The position numbers were made by a program, and so were the translations under genes. The notes beneath the pieces were generated by a model that saw only the letters and a list, made by a program, of their open reading frames with translations, ran no database searches and was not told where the DNA came from. From assembly GCF_001865015.1 (NCBI RefSeq), contig NZ_MJGV01000046.1, positions 191,304-255,303 of the forward strand: a DNA stretch of 64,000 nucleotides. The letters are read 5' to 3'. Source of the stretch: Curtobacterium sp. MMLR14_010 (lineage in GTDB: Bacteria > Actinomycetota > Actinomycetes > Actinomycetales > Microbacteriaceae). Shown in pieces: positions 8,710 to 17,913 of the stretch (its first letter is position 1; each line of letters begins with the position of its first letter).

Positions 8710-8803
8710 CCCTCAACAGCCGACCGGCCCCGTCACTTCCCGTCCGCGGCGGCACGGTCGTCAGCCCCCGCAGACCGACCGCCGCCCGACCGGAACGAGA
8801 CCC

Positions 8804-9622
8804 GTGCACCCCGTCCGCATCGACACCCTCGACGATCCCCGCCTCGACGACTTCGCCCGGCTGACGGACGTCGCGCTCCGCCGGGTGAGCGAACCCGAGG
8901 GCGGCCTGTACATCGCCGAGTCGAGCACGGTCATCGAGCGGGCGATCCGCGCCGGACACGTCCCGCGGAGCGTCCTGGTGCAGGAGAAGTGGCTCGACGA
9001 CGTGCTGCCCCTCGTCACCGAGCACGACGGGCCCGTCTTCGTCGGGCCGGACGCGCTGCTCGAGGAGCTCACCGGCTTCCGGATGCACCGCGGCGCGATC
9101 GCCTCGATGCAGCGCCCCGAGCTGCCCACCGTCGCCGACGTCGTCCGGGACGCCCGCCTGGTCGTCGTGCTCGAGGACATCGTCGACCACACCAACGTCG
9201 GGGCGGTCTTCCGCAGCGTCGCCGGCCTCGGCGCGGACGCCGTGCTCGTCAGCCCGCGGTGCGCCGACCCGCTGTACCGGCGGAGCGTCCGGGTCAGCAT
9301 GGGCACCGTCCTGCAGGTGCCGTGGACCCGCATCGGCGACTGGCCGGCCGCCGGCGAGGAACTGCGGGACCAGGGCTTCCACCTCGCCGCGATGGCGCTG
9401 ACCGACCGCTCCGTCGACCTGGACGTCTTCGCCGCGGACGTCCCGGAGCGCGTCGCGCTCGTGATGGGCACCGAGGGCCAGGGCCTGACGCCGGCGGCCA
9501 TCGCAGCCGCCGACACGACCGTGCGGATCCCGATGCACCACGGCGTGGACTCGTTGAACGTCGCCGCAGCGAGCGCCGTCGGCCTCTGGGCGGTCGCCGC
9601 CGCCCAGCGCGCCCGGTCCTGA
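8804..9622 (+). CDS. RNA 2'-O-methyltransferase, SpoU/TrmH family
   Basis: The 272-residue protein has an N-terminal substrate-binding domain (residues 1-95) and a SpoU catalytic domain with the trefoil-knot motifs. These are VLEDIVDHTNVGAVFRS (motif 1, Asn and Arg), ALVMGTEGQGL (motif 2) and IPMHHGVDSLNVAAA (motif 3). It transfers a methyl group from S-adenosylmethionine to a ribose in rRNA or tRNA; the target nucleotide cannot be assigned. The GTG start lies 107 bases from the divergent sirtuin. Confidence 0.92.
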   Translation: MHPVRIDTLDDPRLDDFARLTDVALRRVSEPEGGLYIAESSTVIERAIRAGHVPRSVLVQEKWLDDVLPLVTEHDGPVFVGPDALLEELTGFRMHRGAIASMQRPELPTVADVVRDARLVVVLEDIVDHTNVGAVFRSVAGLGADAVLVSPRCADPLYRRSVRVSMGTVLQVPWTRIGDWPAAGEELRDQGFHLAAMALTDRSVDLDVFAADVPERVALVMGTEGQGLTPAAIAAADTTVRIPMHHGVDSLNVAAASAVGLWAVAAAQRARS

Positions 9623-9729
9623 GCAGGTCGACTCCCGTCCGGCTGTCCCCACCGACCACCCCGCCGGGAGGCTCGCCCCGCGTTCTCCACAGCCCGGCGG
9701 TTCCCCAGATGGCCGGTCGGGACCGCCGG

Positions 9730-9735
9730 TACGCT
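9730..9735 (+). promoter_or_regulatory. -10 box TACGCT, leaderless start of DD-carboxypeptidase
   Basis: TACGCT is followed by eight bases and the GTG at 9744. Confidence 0.55.
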
Positions 9736-9743
9736 CGGCTGTC

Positions 9744-10991
9744 GTGTCCCGTGTCGTCCGCCGCCCCCGCTCCGCCGTCCGCCGGCCGGTGACGATCGCC
9801 GTCGTCGCCGTGCTGCTGCTGGCCGTCGCCTACCTCGTGGCCGCTGCCCTGGTGCCGTTCTCCCCGGCGAGCGCGACGACCACCCGGTACGCCGCCCCGA
9901 CCTCGACGGTGCCGGCCCTGGACTTCCCGGGCTACGGCGCCACGGCGGTCGAGGCCACCGACTTCCCGGAGAGCCTGCGGACGAGCGGGGACGAGCAGCG
10001 TCGGTCCATCGCCAGCATCTCGAAGGTCGTGACCGCGCTGGTGGTCCTCGACGTCAAGCCCCTGCGCCCAGGACAGGACGGCCCGACGATCGCCTTCACG
10101 CCGGAGATGCAGGGCCTGTACGCCAAGTACCTCGCGGTCAACGGCGAGGTCGCCCCGATGCCGGCGGGCCTCCGGCTGTCGGAGCACCAGACGCTGCAGG
10201 TCATGCTGATGAAGTCGGCGAACAACTACGCGGGTGCGCTCGCGATCTGGGCGTTCGGCTCGCTCGACGCCTACCAGGACGCTGCCGCCGAGTGGCTCAA
10301 GGAGCACGACCTCGACCACACCACGATCGAGGAACCCACCGGGCTCGACGCCGACAACCGGTCGACGGCGACCGACCTGGTGGACCTCGGGCAGCTCGCG
10401 CTCGCGAACCCGGTGGTGAAGCAGGTCGTGGGCACGAAGACGGTCTCGATCCCGGACGTCGGCGACATCGAGAACTCGAACAAGCTCCTGGGGATCGACG
10501 GGGTGGAGGGCATCAAGACCGGCACCCTCGACGAGGCCGGTGCATGCCTGCTGTTCGCGGCGCAGTACGAGCGTGGCGGCCGCACGGTGACGGTCGTGGG
10601 GGCGATGCTCGGCGGCGTCGACCACGACACGCTCGACGGCGACGTGCAACGCCTGCTGCACTCGGCCGCGGACGGCTTCCACGTCGTGACGCTGGCGCAT
10701 GGTGGGCAGTCCTTCGGGACCTTCTCGACCCCGTGGAAGGACGAGACCGACGCCGTGACCAGGTCGGGTGCGCAGGTGTTGGTGTGGGGCAGGGCGACCG
10801 TGCGGGCGACGACGAAGCTCGACACCGTCACCCTCGGGACGAAGGGGGAGCGGGTCGGTCGGGTCCGCTTCGACGTCTCGGACCACGAGCCGGTGACGGT
10901 GCCGCTCGTCCTCGAGGACGACATCCAGGACCCCGGCGTGTGGTGGCGCTGGACGAACCCGTTCCAGGGCACGTCCACCGACGCCGCCTAG
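9744..10991 (+). CDS. D-alanyl-D-alanine carboxypeptidase (penicillin-binding protein, S11-like)
   Basis: The 415-residue protein has an N-terminal signal-anchor (residues 16-37) followed by a penicillin-binding fold. SISK at residues 91-94 gives the nucleophile Ser and general-base Lys, SANN near 158 is the SxN motif and KTGT near 254 is the third motif. It would trim the terminal D-Ala of peptidoglycan stem peptides outside the membrane. A C-terminal beta-rich region of about 100 residues follows the catalytic domain. Its stop overlaps the convergent SGNH hydrolase by four bases. Confidence 0.9.
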   Translation: MSRVVRRPRSAVRRPVTIAVVAVLLLAVAYLVAAALVPFSPASATTTRYAAPTSTVPALDFPGYGATAVEATDFPESLRTSGDEQRRSIASISKVVTALVVLDVKPLRPGQDGPTIAFTPEMQGLYAKYLAVNGEVAPMPAGLRLSEHQTLQVMLMKSANNYAGALAIWAFGSLDAYQDAAAEWLKEHDLDHTTIEEPTGLDADNRSTATDLVDLGQLALANPVVKQVVGTKTVSIPDVGDIENSNKLLGIDGVEGIKTGTLDEAGACLLFAAQYERGGRTVTVVGAMLGGVDHDTLDGDVQRLLHSAADGFHVVTLAHGGQSFGTFSTPWKDETDAVTRSGAQVLVWGRATVRATTKLDTVTLGTKGERVGRVRFDVSDHEPVTVPLVLEDDIQDPGVWWRWTNPFQGTSTDAA

Positions 10992-11776
10992 GGCCGGTCG
11001 CGACCGCCGAACGGCTGGAGCTCCGGCCGCTTCGGGGTGATGCCGTCGCCGGACGAGGTGTGCCGGATCCGCCGGACGACCCACGGCACCAGGTACTCCC
11101 GCGCCCAGCCGAGGTCCTCCGCGCGGGCCTCGCGCCAGGGCCGGGCGGCGAGCGGTTCGGGGGTGAAGGGCTCGAGCTCGTGGTCGACGTCGAGCGTGTC
11201 GAGCACGGCGGCCGCGATCGTGGCGTGGCCGACGGGGGAGTGGTGCAGGCGGTCCGGGGCCCACATGCGCGGGTCCCGCAGCACGCGGAGCGCCCACATG
11301 TCGGCCACGAGCGCGCCGTGCTTCAGGGCGATCGCGTGGATGTGCTCGTTGTAGATCGCCGCCTTGCCGCGGACCAGTCCGAGGACCGGGGTCATGCCGA
11401 CGTCGGGTCCGGTGAACACCACGACCGTCGCGCCGTCGCGGCGGAGGTCGGCGACGAGCCGGTCGAAGCGAGCGGCGACCTCGTCCGGGTCCGAGCCCGG
11501 GCGGATGATGTCGTTGCCGCCGGCGGACACGGTGACCAGGTCGGGGCCGAGGGCGAGCGCGGACTCGACCTGCTCGTCGATGACCTGCTGGAGCAGCCGC
11601 CCGCGGACCGCGAGGTTGGCGTACGCGAAGTCGTCCGTCCGGCCCGCGAGGACCTCGGCGACACGGTCGGCCCAGCCGCGGTTCCCGCCCGGCGCCCCGG
11701 GGTCGGGGTCACCGAGCCCCTCGGTGAACGAGTCACCGATCGCGACGTACCTGGACCAGGGATGACGATCTGACAC
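10988..11776 (-). CDS. SGNH/GDSL-family hydrolase
   Basis: The 262-residue protein has block I AIGDSFTEGLGD (nucleophile Ser), block II with a glycine, block III VSAGGNDI (Asn) and block V APDRLHHSPVGH (catalytic Asp and His). There is no signal peptide, so it acts in the cytoplasm on an unknown ester. The frame is open far upstream, but the GTG at 11776 is preferred because TATGGT lies seven bases before it. An ATG at 11788 (four residues longer) would sit inside that -10 box. Confidence 0.88.
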   Translation of the reverse strand: MSDRHPWSRYVAIGDSFTEGLGDPDPGAPGGNRGWADRVAEVLAGRTDDFAYANLAVRGRLLQQVIDEQVESALALGPDLVTVSAGGNDIIRPGSDPDEVAARFDRLVADLRRDGATVVVFTGPDVGMTPVLGLVRGKAAIYNEHIHAIALKHGALVADMWALRVLRDPRMWAPDRLHHSPVGHATIAAAVLDTLDVDHELEPFTPEPLAARPWREARAEDLGWAREYLVPWVVRRIRHTSSGDGITPKRPELQPFGGRDRP

Positions 11777-11783
11777 GCATCGG

Positions 11784-11793
11784 ACCATAGTCT
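11784..11793. promoter_or_regulatory. overlapping divergent -10 boxes
   Basis: The ten bases ACCATAGTCT hold TATGGT on the minus strand (11789-11784, serving the GTG at 11776) and TAGTCT on the plus strand (11788-11793, serving the ATG at 11800). The two boxes share the central TA, so the divergent genes cannot easily be transcribed at the same moment. Confidence 0.55.
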
Positions 11794-11799
11794 CGTGCC

Positions 11800-13005
11800 A
11801 TGACCGAGGCCAACCCGACCGGCAAGCGCCGGCCATGGACCGTCCCCGAGGACCTGCTCGTCCGCATCGCGGAGCGGGCGCCGCGGTACGACGCCGAGAA
11901 CGTCTTCGCCGCCGAGGACCTGGACGAGCTCCGGGCGGCCGGCTACCTGCGCATCGGGGTGCCGATCGCGGACGGCGGCAGCGGCCTCGGGCTGCGCGCG
12001 ACCGCGGCCGTGCAGCGCCGCCTCGCCCGGGCCGCACCGGCGACGGCGCTCGGGCTCGGGATGCACCAGGTGTGGGTGCAGGCGGCCCGCGGCGTGTCCG
12101 CGCGAGGCGAGTCGTTCCTCCAGTCCGTCACGACCCACGCCGCGGCGGACCGCCTGCTGGCCTTCGGGGTGAGCGAACCCGGCAACGACCGGGTGCTCTT
12201 CGACTCGCTGACGGACGCGGTGCCGGACGGCGACGGCGGCTACCGCTTCACCGGGACGAAGGTATCCACGTCGCTCGCACCGGCGTGGGACGTGCTCAGC
12301 GTCTTCGGCAAGGACGTCAGCGGGGCCGAGCCGCGGCTGGTGCACGGCTTCGCGCTGCGGTCCGACGGCCAGATCCGACACCTCGACGACTGGGACACCT
12401 TCGGCATGCGGGCGACACAGAGCCGGACGACCCTGCTCGAGGGCGTGCACGTGCCAGCGGACCGGATCGTGCGGTCGCTGCCCGTCGGCCCGACGGCCGA
12501 CCCGCTGGTCTTCGGGGTGTTCGCGGCCTTCGAGCTCCTCGTCGCGTCCGTGTACGTCGGCATCGCCGAGCGGGCGGTCGAGCTCACGGTGGCACACGTC
12601 CGCGACCGGCACGGGCTGGACGGCCGGGCACGCGCCGACGACCCAGACGTGCGGCGCGCGGTGGCGGACATGCAGGGAGCGGTCGACGCCGTCGCGCTGC
12701 AGGTCGACGCGCTCGCGCGGGACGTCGACGAGCTCGAGGACCACGGATCACGGTGGTTCCCCCTGCTCGTCGGGACGAAGGCGCGGACGGTCGACACCGC
12801 GCAGCACGTGGTGGACGAGGCGATGCGGGTCGTCGGCGGCGGGGCGTTCCGGGCGACGAGCGAGCTCGCCCGCCTGGCCAGGGACGTCCGCGCGGGGCAG
12901 TACCACCCGTCGACCAGGGACTCGGCGGCCAGGACGATCGCGGCCGCGGTGCTCGGGCCGGTCGCGGCGCCGATGTCGGCGGCCGGTGGCACCATCTCCT
13001 CGTGA
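11800..13005 (+). CDS. acyl-CoA dehydrogenase family protein
   Basis: The 401-residue flavoprotein shows the N-terminal helical domain with PIADGGSGLG, the middle beta domain with FGVSEPGND (flavin contact) and a C-terminal helical domain ending in VDEAMRVVGGGAF. Members oxidise acyl-CoA thioesters or act as flavin monooxygenases such as the DszC-like group. The usual catalytic Glu cannot be placed confidently, so the exact reaction is open. The leaderless ATG lies 23 bases from the divergent hydrolase start. Its stop overlaps dinB by four bases. Confidence 0.85.
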   Translation: MTEANPTGKRRPWTVPEDLLVRIAERAPRYDAENVFAAEDLDELRAAGYLRIGVPIADGGSGLGLRATAAVQRRLARAAPATALGLGMHQVWVQAARGVSARGESFLQSVTTHAAADRLLAFGVSEPGNDRVLFDSLTDAVPDGDGGYRFTGTKVSTSLAPAWDVLSVFGKDVSGAEPRLVHGFALRSDGQIRHLDDWDTFGMRATQSRTTLLEGVHVPADRIVRSLPVGPTADPLVFGVFAAFELLVASVYVGIAERAVELTVAHVRDRHGLDGRARADDPDVRRAVADMQGAVDAVALQVDALARDVDELEDHGSRWFPLLVGTKARTVDTAQHVVDEAMRVVGGGAFRATSELARLARDVRAGQYHPSTRDSAARTIAAAVLGPVAAPMSAAGGTISS

Positions 13006-14252
13006 GCAAGCAGGACGGACGCAACCGGCTCGTCTCCGACCAGCCGGTCGCAGACGTCACCGCGACGGTGCTGCACGTCGACATGGACGCCTTCTTCGCG
13101 TCCGTCGAGCTGCTGGACCGCCCGGACCTCGTCGGCCTGCCCGTGATCGTCGGGCACGACTCCGACCGCTCGGTCGTCACCGCCGCCACCTACGAAGCCC
13201 GCAAGTACGGCATCAACTCCGCGATGCCCATGGCGGTCGCCCGGCGCCGATGCCCAGCCGCGGTGATCGTCGAGCCGCACTTCGAGAAGTACCAGGCCAA
13301 GTCCCGCGCCGTGATGCGGGTGTTCGAGCAGTTCACCCCGCAGGTCGAGCGCCTCGGCATCGACGAGGCCTTCCTCGACGTCGCCGGCGCGCTGCGGCTG
13401 TACGGCACGCCGTGGGAGATCGGCCAGGCCATCCGCCGTGCCGTGTTCGCCGAGACCGGGCTGCACTGCTCCGTCGGCGCCGCGTCGACCAAGTTCGTGG
13501 CGAAGCTCGCCTCCAGCCGGTCCAAGCCCGACGGGCTCCTCGTCGTGCCCGCCGCCGACACGGTGGCGTTCCTGCACCCGCAGCCGGTGTCCGCGCTCTG
13601 GGGCGTCGGCGGCAAGACGCAGGAGACCCTCGAGAACCGCGGCCTGCGCACGGTCGGCGATCTCGCGACGACACCACTCGGGTCGCTCGTGTCGCTGCTC
13701 GGCCCCGCCGGTGGACAGCGCCTGCACGACCTCGCCTGGGGGCGCGACCCCCGCCGGGTCGACACCGCCGTCGGCGAGAAGTCCATCGGGCACGAGGTCA
13801 CCTTCGGCACGGACCTGACCGACCGTGACGCCGTCGCGCGGGAACTCCTGCGCCTGTCGGAGAAGGTCGCCGTCCGGATGCGCCGCGCCGACGTGCAGGC
13901 CAGGACCCTCGCGCTCAAGGTCCGGTACACCGACTTCACCACACTGACCCGGTCCCGCACGCTGGCCGAGCCGACCGACGTCGCACGCCGCATCCACCGC
14001 GAGGCCGTCGAGCTCTACGACGTGCTGCACAAGCCGGGCAACCGCATCCGGCTCATCGGCGTCCGCGGGGAGAACCTCGTGCCGACCGCGGCGAGCAACG
14101 CCCTGTGGGATGACGACGCGCCGTGGCGGGACACCGAGACGACCGTCGACGCCGTCACCGCCCGCTTCGGTGCCGGCGTGCTGCGACCGGCATCGCTCGT
14201 GCGCGGGGCTCCCCAGCAGCGCCCGCCCCATGCTCGGCAGGACATCGGGTGA
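13002..14252 (+). CDS. dinB: DNA polymerase IV (Y-family)
   Basis: The 416-residue translesion polymerase has the catalytic palm motifs HVDMDAFFASVE near residue 25 and GIDEAFLDV near 118 with their acidic metal ligands. It also has the SVGAASTKFVAKLASSRSKPDG segment and a little-finger domain (residues 240-360). No beta-clamp motif is obvious in the last residues. The GTG overlaps the preceding stop (GTGA), coupling it to the acyl-CoA dehydrogenase. That is an unusual partner, and no LexA box was noticed upstream of the pair. Confidence 0.95.
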   Translation: MSKQDGRNRLVSDQPVADVTATVLHVDMDAFFASVELLDRPDLVGLPVIVGHDSDRSVVTAATYEARKYGINSAMPMAVARRRCPAAVIVEPHFEKYQAKSRAVMRVFEQFTPQVERLGIDEAFLDVAGALRLYGTPWEIGQAIRRAVFAETGLHCSVGAASTKFVAKLASSRSKPDGLLVVPAADTVAFLHPQPVSALWGVGGKTQETLENRGLRTVGDLATTPLGSLVSLLGPAGGQRLHDLAWGRDPRRVDTAVGEKSIGHEVTFGTDLTDRDAVARELLRLSEKVAVRMRRADVQARTLALKVRYTDFTTLTRSRTLAEPTDVARRIHREAVELYDVLHKPGNRIRLIGVRGENLVPTAASNALWDDDAPWRDTETTVDAVTARFGAGVLRPASLVRGAPQQRPPHARQDIG

Positions 14253-14255
14253 CGG

Positions 14256-14261
14256 TAGAAT
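14256..14261 (+). promoter_or_regulatory. -10 box TAGAAT, leaderless start of helicase
   Basis: TAGAAT is followed by eight bases and the GTG at 14270. It lies only four bases after the dinB stop, so the helicase can be expressed independently. Confidence 0.55.
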
Positions 14262-14269
14262 CGCCTGAA

Positions 14270-16210
14270 GTGAGCGCAGCGGAGTACGACGACCAGCAGC
14301 CCGCCGCACCCGGCGGTGTCCGAGCCGACGACGCCGGTGCCGGCCGGGCGGGCCAACCCCGTACCGGGGCGGACGGGCACGGCGGCCAGACCGTCGAGCT
14401 CGACCTCGCGCCGGCCGAACTGGCGGAGATCGCGGGCAACGCAGCGGCCGAGCACCTGTCCCCGGCCTTCCCCGACCGTGCGGCGTGGGGCACGGCGTCG
14501 AAGCTCCGCGCCTGGCAGGTCGAAGCCCTCACGAAGTACTTCGAGTCCGAGCCGCGCGACTTCCTCGCCGCCGCCACCCCCGGCGCCGGCAAGACCACGT
14601 TCGCGCTCCGACTCGCCACCGAGCTCCTGGCCCGCGGCACCGTCGACCGCATCGTGGTCGTCGCCCCGACCGAGCACCTGAAGCGACAGTGGGCCGACGC
14701 CGCCGACCGCGTGAACATCCGCATCGACCCGATGTTCAAGAACGGCGACGGCATGTTCGGCCGGCACTACCAGGGCGTCGCGATCACGTACGCCCAGGTC
14801 GGCATGAACCCCGAGGTCCACAAGCGCATCACCGAGGGTGGTCGCACCCTCGTCGTGCTCGACGAGGTCCACCACGGCGGCGACGCCCTGACCTGGGGCG
14901 ACGGCATCAGGGAAGCGTTCAGCGGTGCCACCCGCCGCCTGTCGCTGTCCGGCACGCCCTTCCGCTCCGACACCGCGCCGATCCCGTTCGTGCAGTACGC
15001 GCCCGACGAGCAGGGCATCCGCACGTCGATCTCCGACTACAACTACGGGTACGGCCGCGCCCTCGCCGACGGCGTCGTCCGGCCGGTGCTGTTCATGGCC
15101 TACGCCGGACAGATGCGCTGGAAGACCCGCATGGGCGACGAGATGTCGGCGTCCCTCGGCGAGCAGGTCACGAAGGACATCACCGCCCAGGCCTGGCGCA
15201 CGGCGCTCTCGCCCGAGGGCGAGTGGATGCCGGCCGTGCTCCAGGCCGCCGACACGCGCCTGACCGAGGTCCGGCGCGGGGTCCCCGACGCCGGCGGGCT
15301 CGTCATCGCCACCGACACCACGACCGCGCGGGCCTACGCCAGGATCCTGCAGCAGATCACGGGGGAGCGGCCGACGGTCGTGCTCTCCGACGAGGCCGCC
15401 GGGTCGAGCCGCATCGGCGCGTTCGCCGCAGACACCTCCCGGTGGATGGTCGCGGTCCGCATGGTGTCGGAAGGCGTCGACGTGCCCCGGCTCTGCGTCG
15501 GCGTGTACGCCACGAGCGCCAGCACGCCGCTGTTCTTCGCCCAGGTGATCGGCCGCTTCGTGCGTGCCCGTCGTCGGGGTGAGACCGCCTCGGTGTTCCT
15601 GCCCAGCGTGCCGGGGCTGATGGCCCTCGCCGCGACCCTCGAGCTCGAGCGCGACCACGCCCTCGACCGCCCGAAGGACGCCGAGGACGGGATGTACAAC
15701 CCCGAGGACGCCATGGTCGCCGAGGCCAACAAGGAGGACCGCGCCTCCGAGAGCCTGCTCGACATGCAGCCGTTCGAGGCCCTCGACTCCCAGGCGTCCT
15801 TCGACCGGGTCCTCTACGACGGCGGCGAGTTCGGTACCGGCGGTGAGATCGGCTCGCTCGAGGAGCTCGACTTCATCGGCATCCCCGGGCTGCTCGAACC
15901 CGACCAGGTGCGCGACCTGCTCCGCGCCCGCCAGGCCACCCAGGCGAAGCGGTCGAAGGGCCGCGCGGTGAAGGACGGCACGCCGAAGGCACCCGAGCCC
16001 GACCGCCCGATGTACATGACGATCAAGGAGCAGCGCTCCGAGCTGCAGCGCCTCGTGTCGATCTGGTCCAGGCACTCGAACGAGCCGCACGGGTCGATCC
16101 ACGCCGAGCTGCGTCGCATCAGCGGTGGTCCGGCCGTGGCACAGGCGAGCATCGAGCAGATCCAGAAGCGGATCGACATCCTCCGGTCTCGCATCGGCGG
16201 CCGACGGTGA
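14270..16210 (+). CDS. DEAD/DEAH-box helicase (type III restriction-like SF2)
   Basis: The 646-residue SF2 ATPase has Walker A TPGAGKTT near residue 104, DEVHH (motif II) near 198, the SGTPFRSD motif III region near 228 and motif VI QVIGRFVRARRRGE near 430. The first 45 residues are Ala/Gly/Asp-rich and probably disordered. A C-terminal segment (KDGTPKAPEPDRPMYMTIK onward) may bind nucleic acid. Homologues are widespread single genes in Actinobacteria. No nuclease or methyltransferase subunit is adjacent, so it is not a restriction system as seen here. Confidence 0.88.
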   Translation: MSAAEYDDQQPAAPGGVRADDAGAGRAGQPRTGADGHGGQTVELDLAPAELAEIAGNAAAEHLSPAFPDRAAWGTASKLRAWQVEALTKYFESEPRDFLAAATPGAGKTTFALRLATELLARGTVDRIVVVAPTEHLKRQWADAADRVNIRIDPMFKNGDGMFGRHYQGVAITYAQVGMNPEVHKRITEGGRTLVVLDEVHHGGDALTWGDGIREAFSGATRRLSLSGTPFRSDTAPIPFVQYAPDEQGIRTSISDYNYGYGRALADGVVRPVLFMAYAGQMRWKTRMGDEMSASLGEQVTKDITAQAWRTALSPEGEWMPAVLQAADTRLTEVRRGVPDAGGLVIATDTTTARAYARILQQITGERPTVVLSDEAAGSSRIGAFAADTSRWMVAVRMVSEGVDVPRLCVGVYATSASTPLFFAQVIGRFVRARRRGETASVFLPSVPGLMALAATLELERDHALDRPKDAEDGMYNPEDAMVAEANKEDRASESLLDMQPFEALDSQASFDRVLYDGGEFGTGGEIGSLEELDFIGIPGLLEPDQVRDLLRARQATQAKRSKGRAVKDGTPKAPEPDRPMYMTIKEQRSELQRLVSIWSRHSNEPHGSIHAELRRISGGPAVAQASIEQIQKRIDILRSRIGGRR

Positions 16211-16247
16211 CCGCGTCAGTCACCGCGCCCGCACCCGCGCCAGCGCC

Positions 16248-16451
16248 GTGATCGTCGAGGTCGACGACCGCACCTGGCTCGTCAAGCGCGACGAGTCGTC
16301 GTCTCCAGAGGCGGTGATCGACCGCTTCGGCGGCGGCTACCGACTCCGGCGCTTCAGCCTGGTCGAGTCCCGCCGCACGGCACACGGCGTCTACACGGGC
16401 CTCGAGCTCGCCGAGACCGCCTGGTGGCGGTTGCGCGACACCCGTCGCTGA
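16248..16451 (+). CDS. small hypothetical protein
   Basis: A 67-residue basic protein begins at the only in-frame start codon, GTG 16248 (VIVEVDDRTWLVKRDESS). It contains Trp-rich and Arg-rich segments (RFGGGYRLRRFSLVESRR). It follows the helicase by 37 bases on the same strand, so it is probably co-transcribed. I do not recognise the family; high-GC codon bias fits a real gene. Confidence 0.55.
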   Translation: MIVEVDDRTWLVKRDESSSPEAVIDRFGGGYRLRRFSLVESRRTAHGVYTGLELAETAWWRLRDTRR

Positions 16452-16521
16452 TCGTCATCCGATCTGCCCGATCCGCGCGGCGATGATGACGCTGCGAGCC
16501 GGGATCGAGTAGACCGGACAC

Positions 16522-17850
16522 ATGGCAGATTCGATCCCTCACGTCCTCGTCCTCGGTGGCGGCTCCGCCGGCTACTCCACCGTCAAGCAGCTGCAGAAGC
16601 ACGCCGCGACCGTGCCGATGCGCATCACCCTCGTGGACCAGAACACGTACTACACGTACCTGCCGTTCCTGCCCGAGGTCGCCGGCGGTCACATCGCGCC
16701 GAAGGACGTCACCGTCGAGCTCCGTCGTGCGCTCCGCAAGACCCGCGTGATCCAGGGCAAGGTCACCGGCATCTCCTCGGCCGACAAGACCGTGTCGATC
16801 GCCACGGCCGGCGGCGACGACCGCACGCTCGGCTACGACCAGCTCGTCGTCGCACTCGGCTCCGTCACGCGCACCTTCCCGACCCCGGGCCTCGACGAGG
16901 TCGGCGTCGGCTTCAAGACCGTGGAAGAGGCGGCCTACGTCCGCGCCAAGCTCCTCGACAACATCGCGAAGGCCGCTGCCACCCGTGACGACGACGAGCG
17001 TCGCCGTCTGCTCACCAGCATCTTCGTCGGCGGTGGCTACACCGGTGTCGAGGCCATCGGCGAGCTGTTCGACGTCTCGCAGGCCGCCATCAAGACGTAC
17101 CCGTCGCTCGCCGGCGAGCAGCCCCGCTGGGTGCTCATCGACGCGCTCGACCGCGTCGCGCCCGAGGTCGGCCCCGAGCTGTCGAAGTGGACCCTCGAGT
17201 CCCTCCGTGCCCGCGGCATCGACGTCCGCCTGAAGACCACCATGCCGAGCTGCGAGGGCGGCGTCGTCAAGCTCTCCGACGGCGACGAGTTCGCCACCGG
17301 CCTGCTCGTCTGGACCGCCGGCGTGAAGCCGAACCCGCTCCTCGACGCCTCCGACCTGCCGCGCGGGCCGAAGGGCCACCTCGCCGCCAACGCGAAGCTC
17401 CAGGTCGAGGCCGAGGACACCCACGAGGTCGTCCCCGGCGTCTGGGGCCTCGGCGACGTCGCGCAGGTCCCCGACCTGACCGCCGACAAGCAGCCGGCGT
17501 ACTACCCGCCGAACGCGCAGAACGCCGTCCGCCAGGCCGTCGTCGCCGCGGACAACGTGGTCGCCACGATCACGGGCAAGCCGCTCGAGGAGTACCGCCA
17601 CGTCTCCGTGGGCACGGTCGCCTCGTACGGTGTCGCCAAGGGTGCCGCCAACATCAAGGGCATCAAGATGACGAACCTGTTCGCCTGGCTCGCGCACCGC
17701 TCGTACCACGTGTACGCGATGCCGACGCTGAACCGCAAGGCGCGCATCGTCATCGGCTGGGTCACCGGCGCCGTCTCCGGTCGCGACGCGACCTCGCTCA
17801 TCAAGGAGACCGACCCGCGTCGCTCCTTCGTGGACGCCAGCAAGAGCTAG
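16522..17850 (+). CDS. ndh: type II NADH dehydrogenase / FAD-dependent oxidoreductase
   Basis: The 442-residue protein has two Rossmann motifs: FAD-binding VLVLGGGSAGYST at residues 8-20 and NAD-binding SIFVGGGYTGVEAIGE near 170. It also has the C-terminal FAD contact WGLGDVAQVPD near 313. The arrangement and the membrane-associating C-terminus fit a non-proton-pumping NADH:menaquinone reductase of the respiratory chain. A weak box TAGACC lies six bases before the ATG. It is convergent with the MmyB-type regulator, with a palindromic repeat between. Confidence 0.88.
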   Translation: MADSIPHVLVLGGGSAGYSTVKQLQKHAATVPMRITLVDQNTYYTYLPFLPEVAGGHIAPKDVTVELRRALRKTRVIQGKVTGISSADKTVSIATAGGDDRTLGYDQLVVALGSVTRTFPTPGLDEVGVGFKTVEEAAYVRAKLLDNIAKAAATRDDDERRRLLTSIFVGGGYTGVEAIGELFDVSQAAIKTYPSLAGEQPRWVLIDALDRVAPEVGPELSKWTLESLRARGIDVRLKTTMPSCEGGVVKLSDGDEFATGLLVWTAGVKPNPLLDASDLPRGPKGHLAANAKLQVEAEDTHEVVPGVWGLGDVAQVPDLTADKQPAYYPPNAQNAVRQAVVAADNVVATITGKPLEEYRHVSVGTVASYGVAKGAANIKGIKMTNLFAWLAHRSYHVYAMPTLNRKARIVIGWVTGAVSGRDATSLIKETDPRRSFVDASKS

Positions 17851-17863
17851 GCAACCACGCTCA

Positions 17864-17907
17864 GACGGGAGGCTCGGTGCCAGCTGGCACCGGGCCTCCC
17901 GTCCGTC
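17864..17907. repeat. GACGGGAGGC-family palindrome, copy A
   Basis: The left arm GACGGGAGGCTCGGTGCC pairs with a right arm ending CCTCCCGTC, with one G-T wobble, around the centre AGCT. It lies between convergent ndh and the regulator and could terminate both. Confidence 0.8.
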
Positions 17908-17913
17908 GTACGG

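Noticed and set aside
14270-16210. Type I or III restriction system
   Set aside because: The helicase motifs fit, but there is no methyltransferase, specificity or nuclease gene next to it.
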